DNA of 64,000 bases from Paenibacillus pinihumi DSM 23905 = JCM 16419 (GTDB lineage: Bacteria > Bacillota > Bacilli > Paenibacillales > Paenibacillaceae), in assembly GCF_000422505.1 (NCBI RefSeq), contig NZ_AULX01000012.1, positions 186,001 to 250,000 on the forward strand. The letters run 5' to 3'. This document shows positions 35,866 to 48,112 of the stretch, one piece after another. The number at the start of each line of letters is the position of its first letter. Positions within the stretch are counted from its first letter, which is position 1. Under the pieces are notes generated by a model. The model was not told the origin of the DNA. It saw only the letters and a program-made list of their open reading frames with translations, and made no database searches. A program made the translations under genes and the position numbers.

Positions 35866-35901
35866 CCTCACAGCATACAGTTGTACTGTATGGTTGTGAG
35901 G
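35866..35901 (+). terminator. Large hairpin after mnaA
   Basis: CCTCACA and ATACAG in the left arm pair with CTGTAT and TGTGAGG in the right, with a TTGTA loop. No T run follows directly; a second small repeat (AACCC...GGGTT, about 35909-35930) ends in TTCTTAGTTT and may complete termination. Confidence 0.6.
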
Positions 35902-35968
35902 TGCTCTGAACCCATAGCCATCAAGGGTTTCTTAGTTTGCGTTCACCAAATGTTTAAATTTATATTGA

Positions 35969-35998
35969 TTGACAAACCTTGCGTCGCTTCGATAAAAT
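35969..35998 (+). promoter_or_regulatory. Sigma-A promoter of the ATP synthase operon
   Basis: A perfect TTGACA (35969-35974), 18-base spacer and TAAAAT (35993-35998) lie 27 bases before the first gene. Confidence 0.8.
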
Positions 35999-36025
35999 AT
36001 ATGAGGATTGACAGGGGTATAAGCC

Positions 36026-36247
36026 ATGAATCCAAAGAATAAGAGGGACAATCCGTTGCTTGCCGCCGGTATGGTTGGCGTGCTGGGACTTAATGTCGCA
36101 ATATGCATGTGCTTAGGTTATTTCGTCGGAAGCTGGCTCGGCGGCTCAAAGGGCTGGACTGTCCTGGGTCTTCTTACCGGATTGGCGGTCGGTATTCTGT
36201 CCTGCGTGTTGCTTGTTAAAAAGGTTCTGGAGGATACCGATGGATGA
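36026..36247 (+). CDS. atpZ: AtpZ/AtpI-family small membrane protein
   Basis: A 73-residue protein with two hydrophobic helices (AAGMVGVLGLNVAICMCLGYFVGSWLG is the first region, then VLGLLTGLAVGILSCVLLV) and a short charged N-terminus. This is the AtpZ/AtpI family found at the head of F-ATPase operons; AtpZ proteins assist assembly or metal supply of the Fo part. ATG 36026 is preceded by AGGGG. It overlaps atpI by 8 bases. Confidence 0.8.
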   Translation: MNPKNKRDNPLLAAGMVGVLGLNVAICMCLGYFVGSWLGGSKGWTVLGLLTGLAVGILSCVLLVKKVLEDTDG

Positions 36248-36620
36248 AATTGTAAGGCGTGCGGTGCGCTCCGCCCTTTTTTTGGTGGCTGCTTGCCTGG
36301 TTGTCCGTTTCATGGTTCCTGACGGCAGAACAATAGCCGCAGGTATCATCTTGGGCTTGATGGCAAGTCTTATGAATGCGCTTTTGTTGCGCAGAAGAAT
36401 TAATTTGTTGGACAAGGCGCTCCAGCAGGAACGCCCGAAGAGAGTCAGTATCGGTTTAGGCGCACGGGTGGCAACGGTGCTGATTGTTGTCATGATAGCG
36501 ATTAAGTTTCCGGATCAGTTCAATGTGTCGTCTACTCTGATTTCATGTTTTTATGTACAATTTGTAGTTCTCATTATTGCTTTTGTTCAAAATTTGAGAG
36601 ATTCCAGTGGAAAGGGGTGA
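36240..36620 (+). CDS. atpI: ATP synthase subunit I
   Basis: A 126-residue membrane protein with four hydrophobic helices, starting MDEIVRRAVRSALFLVAAC. AtpI proteins help assemble the c-ring. ATG 36240 has GGAGG 7 bases upstream and overlaps the end of atpZ. It sits just before atpB, the usual place. Confidence 0.85.
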   Translation: MDEIVRRAVRSALFLVAACLVVRFMVPDGRTIAAGIILGLMASLMNALLLRRRINLLDKALQQERPKRVSIGLGARVATVLIVVMIAIKFPDQFNVSSTLISCFYVQFVVLIIAFVQNLRDSSGKG

Positions 36621-36630
36621 AAAAACTAAT

Positions 36631-37404
36631 ATGCATGAATTCCCGATAATTGAGCTCGGGGGGCTGAGTTTCGATCTCTCTTCCATTATCGCGATTGTAG
36701 TATCCACCGTAATCTGTATGGTTCTGGGTGTTCTGGCGACGAGAAAATTGTCGGTTGCCAATCCTTCCAAGATGCAAAACTTTATGGAATGGACCCTTGA
36801 GTTTGTGCACAACACGGTCGCAAGCACAATGCCGCTGGACAAGGCGAAGAAATTCATAAATTTGGCAGCGACGCTAATCATGTTCATTTTTGTTTCCAAC
36901 CTTTTGGGATTGCCATTCGGTGTAACATTCGATGCCCATCATGAAGTGAAATGGGGAAACGTGGTTGTCGTTTCGCAAGAGCTTGTTGATGAAAAAGGTG
37001 GAGCCGCTCACATTGCTTTCTGGAAATCTCCAACCGCTGACATTGCAGTGACATCAGGTCTGGCAATTGTCTCATTCTTCCTTATCCATTTTCTCGGACT
37101 TAAGATGAATGCGAAGCACTATATCAAGCACTACTTCAAGCCATTCTGGATATTCTTCCCGCTCAACATTGTTGAACAGGTCGCACGGCCCGTTTCACTG
37201 GCACTCCGGCTCTACGCCAATATCTTCGCCGGTGAGGTTCTAATCTCAACTATTCTTATGCTGAAGTGGTTCGGTATTCCGCTCCTTGCTGTATGGCAGG
37301 GCTTCAGTATTTTCGTAGGCGCAATTCAGGCCTTCCTGTTTACGGTTCTTACCATGGTATACATCTCACAGGCAATTGTCCATGAAGAACACGAAGAACA
37401 TTGA
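36631..37404 (+). CDS. atpB: F1Fo ATP synthase subunit a
   Basis: Stator proton-channel subunit, 257 residues. The essential Arg lies in ARPVSLALRLYANIFAGEVL, and the last helices (FLFTVLTMVYISQAIVHEE) carry the conserved Gln region. ATG 36631 follows AAAGGGGTGA and gives MHEFPIIELGG; the longer frame start at 36607 overlaps the ribosome site. Confidence 0.97.
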   Translation: MHEFPIIELGGLSFDLSSIIAIVVSTVICMVLGVLATRKLSVANPSKMQNFMEWTLEFVHNTVASTMPLDKAKKFINLAATLIMFIFVSNLLGLPFGVTFDAHHEVKWGNVVVVSQELVDEKGGAAHIAFWKSPTADIAVTSGLAIVSFFLIHFLGLKMNAKHYIKHYFKPFWIFFPLNIVEQVARPVSLALRLYANIFAGEVLISTILMLKWFGIPLLAVWQGFSIFVGAIQAFLFTVLTMVYISQAIVHEEHEEH

Positions 37405-37462
37405 TTACCCGTATGAACCTGAATAGAGATACTTCTCTTTAATCAGGATTAGCAATATATAA

Positions 37463-37717
<255 letters not shown>

Positions 37718-37827
37718 TAATTAAACGATATCATTTCAAGGCGGGGAAGGCCTTTGCCTCCACGCCTTCGTTATGATTGGCGTCCCCTGAATTACTAGGA
37801 AACCATATGCGGAAAGGAGTGTCAGCA

Positions 37828-38313
37828 TTGAGTTTTGTACCGTCATCGACAATCATTGCGATAATTTCATTTATCTTATTGTATTGGTTCCTCAGCAAGT
37901 ACGCTTTCGGGCCGTTATTCGGCATTATGGAGAAGCGCAGAGAACTCGTACAGGAACAAATCACCACAGCAGAGCAAAATCGTAAGCAATCCGAACAGCA
38001 ACTGGCTGAGCAAAAGCAAGCGCTCCAGGACGCTCGCAAGGAAGCTTACGAAATCATAGAGCAAGCAAGATTGACAAGCACGAAACAGGCAGATGACATT
38101 ATGGATACTGCCAAATCCGAGGCTTCCCGTATGAAAAATGAAGCTGTTAAGGATATTGAAACCGAGAAAAACAAAGCGATCGCAGCCCTTCGTGGTGAAG
38201 TTAGCGGCATGTCCGTTAAAATCGCTTCCAAAATTATTGAAAAACAGATTGATGAAAAATCCCAGGAGCAGCTGGTAGACAAATACCTCAAAGAGGTAGG
38301 AGGCAAATCATGA
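37828..38313 (+). CDS. atpF: F1Fo ATP synthase subunit b
   Basis: Peripheral stalk subunit: one N-terminal membrane helix (TIIAIISFILLYWFLSKYAF) followed by a long charged, Gln/Glu/Lys/Ala-rich coiled coil. TTG 37828 is preferred because AAGGAG lies 8 bases upstream and the product starts MSFVPSSTIIAI, 161 residues. It overlaps atpH by 4 bases (ATGA). Confidence 0.95.
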   Translation: MSFVPSSTIIAIISFILLYWFLSKYAFGPLFGIMEKRRELVQEQITTAEQNRKQSEQQLAEQKQALQDARKEAYEIIEQARLTSTKQADDIMDTAKSEASRMKNEAVKDIETEKNKAIAALRGEVSGMSVKIASKIIEKQIDEKSQEQLVDKYLKEVGGKS

Positions 38314-38849
38314 GCCGCGATAATGTCGTAGCGAAGCGATATGCCAAAGCGTTGTTCGAGCTGGCGCAGCAAAGCAATGCTGTTGCTGGTGTTGAGAGCG
38401 AGCTGAGTCTTGTTGCCCAGGCAATAGCTGGCGACGAGCAGGTCTCCAAATTTCTCGGAACTCCGAATATAGCTTCGGACGCAAAGTCCGAATTGTTAAA
38501 ATCCGCGCTGAATGGACATGTATCCGATGATGTGCTGAGAAGTGTTGAATTGCTGATCAGCCGCGGCCGGATCGGAATCATCAGCGAGTTGTACGAAGCT
38601 TACAAGAAAATCGCCGGTGATGCGCTTGGCCAGGCTGATGCAATCGTGTATACAGCCCAGAAGCTCTCTGAAGAAGAGCTCGGCAAAGTTGCTGCACAAT
38701 TCGGCGCATTGATCGGCAAGAAGATTCGTGCAACACAAATCGAAGAGCCTGCATTGCTCGGCGGCATTCAAGTGCGTATAGGCGACCGCCTGTATGACGG
38801 AAGCTTGTCCGGCAAGCTGGAGCGTCTCGAAAAATCGTTGAAAGCATAA
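38310..38849 (+). CDS. atpH: F1Fo ATP synthase subunit delta
   Basis: Connects the peripheral stalk to F1. The 179-residue product begins MSRDNVVAKRYAKALFELAQQ, typical of delta/OSCP, and ends with the GGIQVRIGDRLYDGSLSGKL motif. The start overlaps the atpF stop, suggesting coupled translation. Confidence 0.96.
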   Translation: MSRDNVVAKRYAKALFELAQQSNAVAGVESELSLVAQAIAGDEQVSKFLGTPNIASDAKSELLKSALNGHVSDDVLRSVELLISRGRIGIISELYEAYKKIAGDALGQADAIVYTAQKLSEEELGKVAAQFGALIGKKIRATQIEEPALLGGIQVRIGDRLYDGSLSGKLERLEKSLKA

Positions 38850-40391
<1,542 letters not shown>

Positions 40392-40420
40392 TATATAAAC
40401 AAACACCAGGCCCAGGGGCT

Positions 40421-40465
40421 AAAGTGGAGTCCTGTCCTGCTTAAGCGAGGAACAGGCTCCACTTT
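40421..40465 (+). promoter_or_regulatory. Intra-operon hairpin between atpA and atpG
   Basis: AAAGTGGAG (40421-40429) pairs with CTCCACTTT (40457-40465), with CCTGT/ACAGG nested. No T run follows, so an mRNA processing or stabilising element is more likely than a terminator. It may help set subunit stoichiometry. Confidence 0.6.
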
Positions 40466-40494
40466 GGACCGGGCAATAAAGGCGGGTGAAATGA

Positions 40495-42790
<2,296 letters not shown>

Positions 42791-42813
42791 GGCGAAAGGC
42801 AGGAGGATTTCAC

Positions 42814-43215
42814 ATGAGCACCTTTTTATTGGAAATTGTAACGCCTGAGCGCAAAGTCTATGCTCAGGATGTTGATATGGTAAGTGTAAAGGGGATTGAA
42901 GGAGAATTCGGTATTTTGCCGAATCACATTCCTTTTGTAACGCCATTGCAAATTGCGCCTGTGGTCATCAAAAAAGACAGACAGGAAGAATACATTGCAG
43001 TGAACGGCGGTTTTGTAGAAGTGCGCAAGGACAAGGTCGTTATTTTGGCTGAAAGTGCTGAACGCCAGAATGATATCGATCTCGATCGTGCCATGGCTGC
43101 AAAGAACCGTGCCGAGCAGCGTTTGAAAGCCAAACAGGACGAGTTCGATTTCCGTCGTTCCGAGCTTTCTATGCAGCGTGCCATGAACCGGATTAATGTA
43201 AAAAAACATCGTTAA
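42814..43215 (+). CDS. atpC: F1 ATP synthase subunit epsilon
   Basis: A 133-residue regulatory subunit: N-terminal beta-sandwich (STFLLEIVTPERKVY, GILPNHIPFVTPL, AVNGGFVEVR) and a C-terminal helical pair (RAMAAKNRAEQRLKAKQ...RAMNRINV) that can inhibit ATPase activity. AGGAGG is 7 bases before ATG. It ends the operon, followed by a strong terminator. Confidence 0.96.
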   Translation: MSTFLLEIVTPERKVYAQDVDMVSVKGIEGEFGILPNHIPFVTPLQIAPVVIKKDRQEEYIAVNGGFVEVRKDKVVILAESAERQNDIDLDRAMAAKNRAEQRLKAKQDEFDFRRSELSMQRAMNRINVKKHR

Positions 43216-43218
43216 TCA

Positions 43219-43257
43219 AATCGTCTTTCGCAGATTACTGCGGGGGACGATTTTTTT
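43219..43257 (+). terminator. Terminator of the ATP synthase operon
   Basis: AATCGTC and CGCAG in the left arm pair with CTGCG and GACGATT in the right, followed by seven T residues. Confidence 0.9.
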
Positions 43258-43467
43258 GTATGCAATGTCAATTAGTAAGGGCAAAATTCAAGTTTTGTCA
43301 GTAAGATCTGCAAATTGGAGGAGCAGAACATTTTTGGTTTTCGGCGGCAAAAAGTGTATAAGCGGAACTCTCCTTTCACAACCTATACATGTTTCGATTT
43401 CTGAGTGTCAGGGTAAACATAAGACAAGCACAGGAAGATAATGATGTATTAAAGGAGAGGATTTGCA

Positions 43468-43938
43468 ATGGCGACCAATGCCCCGGAAAAAAAGCAGCAT
43501 TCACTTGAAGTGATTGAAAAATTGAATAAACAGGTGGCAAACTGGAGTGTCTTGTACATGAAGCTCCACCACTTTCACTGGTATGTAAAAGGCCCTCATT
43601 TCTTTACACTGCATGAGAAATTTGAGGAGCTGTACAACGAAGCTACATTGATTCTGGACGAAGTTGCAGAAAGGGTTCTGACTCTTGGCGGCAAGCCGGT
43701 ATCGACACTTAAAGACCAATTATCGCTCGCTTCAATCCGTGAAGCAAAAGGCGGAGAATCCGCAGACGAAATGATTAAGCAACTCACGGATGATCTCCTG
43801 CAGCTTGCCGCTGAAAGCAAGGAACTTGCTGAGACGGCGGATGATGCTGGCGATGCGCCAACGGCGGATATGCTGGTAGGCAGACAGGAGTGGATCGAGA
43901 AGACAGTTTGGATGCTTAAGGCCTATCAGGAAACCTGA
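43468..43938 (+). CDS. Dps-family ferritin-like protein
   Basis: A 156-residue mini-ferritin that would store iron and protect DNA from peroxide. The N-terminal ferroxidase ligands are in KLHHFHWYVKGPHFF and the partner acidic residues in ILDEVAERVLTLGG, the standard Dps signature. AAAGGAGAGG lies 8 bases before ATG. It sits alone between the atp terminator and the nuo-like genes, where complete nuo clusters begin in some other Bacillales. No clear PerR box was found upstream. Confidence 0.92.
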   Translation: MATNAPEKKQHSLEVIEKLNKQVANWSVLYMKLHHFHWYVKGPHFFTLHEKFEELYNEATLILDEVAERVLTLGGKPVSTLKDQLSLASIREAKGGESADEMIKQLTDDLLQLAAESKELAETADDAGDAPTADMLVGRQEWIEKTVWMLKAYQET

Positions 43939-43991
43939 CCACTGAATGCTGAGGCCTCTGTGTGCCGTTCCCGTGTTAAACAGGAAAAATT

Positions 43992-44056
43992 AAAACACCT
44001 CCAAGGAAATCATGAATATCGACAGATACTTCATGACCCCTTGGGGTGTTTTTTGC
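43992..44056 (+). terminator. Terminator after the Dps gene
   Basis: AAAACACC-T-CCAAGG pairs with CCTTGG-G-GGTGTTTT, with an inner TCATGAA/TTCATGA stem, ending in TTTTTT. Confidence 0.85.
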
Positions 44057-44119
44057 TTTTGGGTAACATTGGCATTCATATGATGCTAATAGATTTAAAA
44101 CATTTTGGAAGAACGAAGT

Positions 44120-44125
44120 TATAAT
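44120..44125 (+). promoter_or_regulatory. Possible -10 element of the nuoL-like gene
   Basis: A perfect TATAAT lies 60 bases before the start; no well-spaced -35 was found. Confidence 0.35.
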
Positions 44126-44185
44126 AGACGCAGGAGACAGCATTTGTTAAACTTTTAAAAGGTGATTTCAAAGGAGGTGGAACCG

Positions 44186-45736
44186 ATGCCCACGATATTT
44201 TCGCAATATGCCTGGATTGTGCCTTTGCTGCCGCTAATGGCTTTTTTGTTCGTCACTGCTCTTGGGCGGCCCTCTGACCGAACAGCATCTTTATCCGGCG
44301 GTGTGGCATCAGTAACCGCCCTGATTCTTTCGATATTGATTTTAATGGAGCAACTTGCAGGTTCCAATAATGAATACAGTACAAGCTTTACCTGGTTTAA
44401 GACCGGCAGCTTCTCGTTAACTCTGGGTATTGAAGTGACTCCGCTCACTTCTTTGATTCTGACAGTGGTTAGTTTGATCTTTTTTCTTGTACAGCTTTTT
44501 TCTTATTCTTATATGCAAAATGACGACAGGGCAGCCGTTTTTCATGGGTATTTGTCACTACTGGCTTTTGCAATGTTTGGACTTGTCCTGTCAGTCAACC
44601 TGTTAACGCTATTTGTCGGGTGGCAGCTGCTTGGTGTGGCTGTCATGCTGTTGACGGGATTTTGGTATGACAAGGAAGGTGTGCGTGAGGCTGTCAAAAA
44701 AATCTTTATTATGAGCGGTATTGGTGATGCTGCCCTGCTTCTGGCACTGATGATGCTCTACTGGTATATGCCTGAGCATACACTGGATTTTTCCTCCATT
44801 CAAAATGTATTTGAAGGACAATCCACAAGTATCGCACTTGAAATTACAACGCTAATTGCCGGCCTGCTGCTAGTTGGGGCTGCTGCCAAATCCGGACTGT
44901 TTCCATTCCATATCTGGCTTCGGCATTCTGCGAAAGGGCCATTGCCTGCTATATCTCTTATACATACTGTGACTTTAGTCCCTGCGGGTTTCATTCTTAT
45001 TATCCGGACCTTTAATATTGTACAGGCTGCTCCTCTTATTTTGGCAGTGATGGCCTGGGCAGGGGCGATTGCAGCTCTGATAGGTGCAATCGCGGCTATG
45101 GTGCAAAACAATCTGATTAAGCTGGTGGTATATTCTTCAGCCAGTCAGCTTGGTTTGATATTTTTGGCGATCGGAGTCCACTCGCTTGAGGGGGCTGTTT
45201 ATCAATTTATCGTACATGCATTCGCCAATACGGCGCTGTTCTTGGTTATAGGCACGCTTGTCCAGGGAGGATTCGGATATCGGCAGTCTGGACAACGGTC
45301 ATTAGCCAGCATCCTTGTGCGTTGTGTTGTGGTAATTAGCCTAATCTCTTTATCCGGTTTGCCGCCATTCCCGGGGTTTTGGTCTATAAAGACTATTCTG
45401 GGGTCTGCACTGGATCAGCAGCTTCCGTTGTTTGCAGCAGGCTTGGCAGCTGTTATGCTGACGACTATGTATTCTGTACGTTTTTTCATCCTGTTGCAAA
45501 GACAGCAGAGAGGAAGCAAAGCTGAATCGGGGGCAAATGCAGCATCAGACAGTCAGTCCGGGTCAGCACGACTGCTGCAGGAAGTCTTCTACATAGAATA
45601 TTTTTTTGAACGAATTGCTGTATGCATGAAATGGCTTGGTAGTGTCATTCAAAAAATGGACCGCTTCCTGTTTGAAGGCACAGTTCCGCGGCTGATCAAG
45701 AAGGCTGCTCGCCTGGGCAGAAAGGGGTGGAAGTAA
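44186..45736 (+). CDS. NADH-quinone oxidoreductase subunit L-like (antiporter-type) membrane protein
   Basis: A 516-residue multi-helix protein of the NuoL/MrpA-type family. The TM7 Lys is present (GAAAKSGLFPFHIWL), the TM8 His in SLIHTVTLVPAG, and a TM12 Lys in FWSIKTIL. The TM5 Glu conserved in proton-pumping members is Gln here (LFVGWQLLGVAVML). It is shorter than the usual ~610 residues, lacking most of the long C-terminal lateral helix. AAGGAGGTGG lies 6 bases before ATG 44186. It overlaps the next gene by one base (TAATG). No nuoA-K genes are nearby, so a full complex I is not encoded here. Confidence 0.85.
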   Translation: MPTIFSQYAWIVPLLPLMAFLFVTALGRPSDRTASLSGGVASVTALILSILILMEQLAGSNNEYSTSFTWFKTGSFSLTLGIEVTPLTSLILTVVSLIFFLVQLFSYSYMQNDDRAAVFHGYLSLLAFAMFGLVLSVNLLTLFVGWQLLGVAVMLLTGFWYDKEGVREAVKKIFIMSGIGDAALLLALMMLYWYMPEHTLDFSSIQNVFEGQSTSIALEITTLIAGLLLVGAAAKSGLFPFHIWLRHSAKGPLPAISLIHTVTLVPAGFILIIRTFNIVQAAPLILAVMAWAGAIAALIGAIAAMVQNNLIKLVVYSSASQLGLIFLAIGVHSLEGAVYQFIVHAFANTALFLVIGTLVQGGFGYRQSGQRSLASILVRCVVVISLISLSGLPPFPGFWSIKTILGSALDQQLPLFAAGLAAVMLTTMYSVRFFILLQRQQRGSKAESGANAASDSQSGSARLLQEVFYIEYFFERIAVCMKWLGSVIQKMDRFLFEGTVPRLIKKAARLGRKGWK

Positions 45737-47328
45737 TGCTGACGGGAATGCCGATTTTATCATTAATCGTATGTACACCGCTGATTGGCATACTGGTCAT
45801 TCTTTTCATGCCGAAGGACCGTGGTTCCTGGATGCGTTACGGAGCGCTCACGGCTTCATTAATAACTCTGATTTTGTCATTCATCCTGTTTATATCTTAT
45901 CAGCCGGAGCGTGGTGGAGTCAGAGAGGTGAAAGATTGGCTTGAGCTTCCATGGGGCAAAAGCACGCTTCAACTGCAATACCATCTCGGTATTGACGGAC
46001 TGTCGTTATCCTTGCTTGTCCTGACTGCATTGATTTCTTTTGTGGCAGTATTGGCATCATTTGTGCATATTAAAAAGCGATGGAAAGCCTTTTACAGTTT
46101 ATCTTTATGGCTGGAGACAGGATTTCTTGGCCTTCTGCTGGCAAGAGACATCGGATTGTTCTATTTGTTTATGGAACTGACTCTTGTCGGGTTATTTTTG
46201 CTTATCGGCATCTGGGGCGGTGAACGGCGCGAACAGTCAGCCGGTTCTTTTTTATTTCACCATGGCCTGGGGTCGGTATTGTTGCTGAGTGCCTTTATTA
46301 TGCTATTGGCTGGAGGCTCAACAGGCGTGCATGGGTCTCAACCCGCTGTATATAGTGGAAGCTATGATGACCTTCAGAGCCATACCGCAGGTCAAGATAC
46401 TTGGGCTGCGCCAATGCTTGGGGAACCAGCGGAGGATGTAAATCCGCCATCTGGTATGGACGAAGGGATGAAGCGGCTGATTTTCGGTCTCTTTATTGCA
46501 GCTTTTTTCATCCGTCTGCCCATCGTGCCGCTGCATGGCTGGCTGCTCCGGTTGTATCAGCAGGCACCACCGGCAATTATTATGATGGTCATGGGAGGAA
46601 TGGTTCAAGCCGGATTTTACGGTATTCTCCGGTTTGGCCTTCTCTTGTTTCCTGAACAGGCAGCTGACATTTCCATTATCTTTACGGTATTCGGTCTTCT
46701 GAGCCTGTTGTATGGCGCATTGGCTGCCCTCGTACAGGACGATTTCAGACGTGTTCTTGCTTATGCTTCGGTCAGTCAGACAGGAATTGTATTGCTGGGT
46801 ATTGCCGCTATGAATCAGCTTGGATTAATGGGAGCTCTATTTACTGTAATCAGTCTCGGCCTCATTTCTTCCCTTCTGATTCTGATTTGCGGCAGCATTG
46901 CAGAGCGTACCGGAACAGTCCGGATTAAGGATTTGGGAGGTCTGGCACGCCTGATGCCGTATACGAGCGGCATTCTCACCGCTGCCGGACTTGCTGCGAT
47001 CAGCATGCCAGGCTTATCTGGTTTTAATGGTTCTTTATTGGTGCTGCTGGGAATGTTCGACATGATGAGGGGAGTCTCTGCGGTTATGGTTGCAGGTCTT
47101 CTTCTTGGTTTTGCTTATATGCTCCGTGCCATACTGGGGATAACATTCGGTCCGGCCCGGCAGCCTCATGCCGCCTTAAACGATGCCCGGTTAGTAGAGG
47201 CAATCCCAATGATTGTACTGCTTGCATTTATTATATTGCTGGGCTTGTATCCATCCCTCCTGACGGATATGGTTGGGCACAGCTTTAGCAATCTTTTGAG
47301 CTCTCTGAATACAAGGATAGGGGGCTAG
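45736..47328 (+). CDS. NADH-quinone oxidoreductase subunit M-like membrane protein
   Basis: A 530-residue NuoM-family protein. Landmarks are the DGLSLSLLVLTALISF segment, LFMELTLVGLFLLIGIWG (TM5 Glu retained), FIRLPIVPLHGWLL, and RVLAYASVSQTGIVLLG. Compared with canonical NuoM from memory, the TM7 Lys is Arg (FFIRLP), the TM8 Lys is Gln (GGMVQAGFYGILRF), and the TM12 Glu is Ser (GLSGFNGSLLVLLG). An insertion of about 45 polar residues (near residues 198-242) follows TM6. AAAGGGGTGG is 5 bases before ATG 45736. Whether it still moves protons is doubtful. Confidence 0.85.
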   Translation: MLTGMPILSLIVCTPLIGILVILFMPKDRGSWMRYGALTASLITLILSFILFISYQPERGGVREVKDWLELPWGKSTLQLQYHLGIDGLSLSLLVLTALISFVAVLASFVHIKKRWKAFYSLSLWLETGFLGLLLARDIGLFYLFMELTLVGLFLLIGIWGGERREQSAGSFLFHHGLGSVLLLSAFIMLLAGGSTGVHGSQPAVYSGSYDDLQSHTAGQDTWAAPMLGEPAEDVNPPSGMDEGMKRLIFGLFIAAFFIRLPIVPLHGWLLRLYQQAPPAIIMMVMGGMVQAGFYGILRFGLLLFPEQAADISIIFTVFGLLSLLYGALAALVQDDFRRVLAYASVSQTGIVLLGIAAMNQLGLMGALFTVISLGLISSLLILICGSIAERTGTVRIKDLGGLARLMPYTSGILTAAGLAAISMPGLSGFNGSLLVLLGMFDMMRGVSAVMVAGLLLGFAYMLRAILGITFGPARQPHAALNDARLVEAIPMIVLLAFIILLGLYPSLLTDMVGHSFSNLLSSLNTRIGG

Positions 47329-47333
47329 CTGAA

Positions 47334-47969
47334 ATGATCCATTTCATTTTGCAACTTCTGGCCGGGACAGCCATGGTGCTGGGAACTCTGGGAGCCTTGA
47401 GACAAGCCAATCTTAAACGGCTGCTTGCTTCAGGCATGGTCGTTCATGCCGGATATGTCCTGGGGGGTGCTTCTTTATCAGCGGGTGGAACTGCAACTGC
47501 GGGCTGGCAGATTCCTGTTTTTTATTTGTTAGCGGCAGTTCTCATGCATGCAGGTGTTTTCACTGCAAGTTTTGTTGTATGCAAGGCTTCCGGACGGGAG
47601 GGACTCAGTGCGCTTGCGGGTTTATATTACCGTGCACCGCTGGCTGCAGCGGCCCTCTTGATTCTAATCGTTTCACTTTGCGGCCTTCCTTTATCCGCAG
47701 GATGGATAGGGAAATGGATGCTGCTGACGGGTGCTGCGCAATCCGGTGACTATACACTCGTTGTAATGATGCTCATTTCAACGTTTCTTGCTTATTTCTA
47801 TTATTTTGGCCTTATCCGTCATATGTTCATGCGTACCTTTGACGGCAGGGAAGAAATACGCATCAACATTATGCCTCATAGCGCTATATGGATTTGTGCG
47901 CTGATGACGCTTGCCGGCGGTATTTTTCCATCACCGGTGATCAATCTATTGGAAAGGTTGTTTCCATAA
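47334..47969 (+). CDS. NuoN-like membrane protein, C-terminal half only
   Basis: A 211-residue protein corresponding to the C-terminal half of NuoN (normally ~480 residues): GTLGALRQANLKRLLASGMVVHAGY matches the mid-protein region of family members, and GLPLSAGWIGKWMLL carries the TM12 Lys. TM1-7, with their channel Glu and Lys, are absent. It is not a random truncation product: ATG 47334 follows ATAGGGGG with 9-base spacing and lies 5 bases after the nuoM-like stop. It could be a functional short subunit or a decayed gene given a new start. Confidence 0.8.
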   Translation: MIHFILQLLAGTAMVLGTLGALRQANLKRLLASGMVVHAGYVLGGASLSAGGTATAGWQIPVFYLLAAVLMHAGVFTASFVVCKASGREGLSALAGLYYRAPLAAAALLILIVSLCGLPLSAGWIGKWMLLTGAAQSGDYTLVVMMLISTFLAYFYYFGLIRHMFMRTFDGREEIRINIMPHSAIWICALMTLAGGIFPSPVINLLERLFP

Positions 47970-47989
47970 ATAGAAAATATATGGACATG

Positions 47990-48019
47990 TTGATATTTTG
48001 AAACAACATCCAATAGGAT
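47990..48019 (+). promoter_or_regulatory. Possible promoter of the subtilisin gene
   Basis: TTGATA (47990-47995), an 18-base spacer and TAGGAT (48014-48019). Transcription would begin near 48026, which argues for the downstream start codon at 48113. Confidence 0.4.
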
Positions 48020-48112
48020 TTCGTATAAAGGATGAATATAATAGATAGAAAGTCTTCATTATTTCAATCGAAACAGTCGTTTCAAACGGGGAATAAGAGG
48101 TTAAGGGCAATT

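Noticed and set aside
43258-43441. 61-codon + strand open frame between atpC and the Dps gene
   Set aside because: It starts within the atp terminator T run, lacks a ribosome site, and has no recognisable motif.
44186-47969. Functional complex I operon or Mrp antiporter
   Set aside because: No nuoA-K or NADH/quinone-site subunits are present, nuoN is half-length, and no mrpB-G-like small subunits are nearby.
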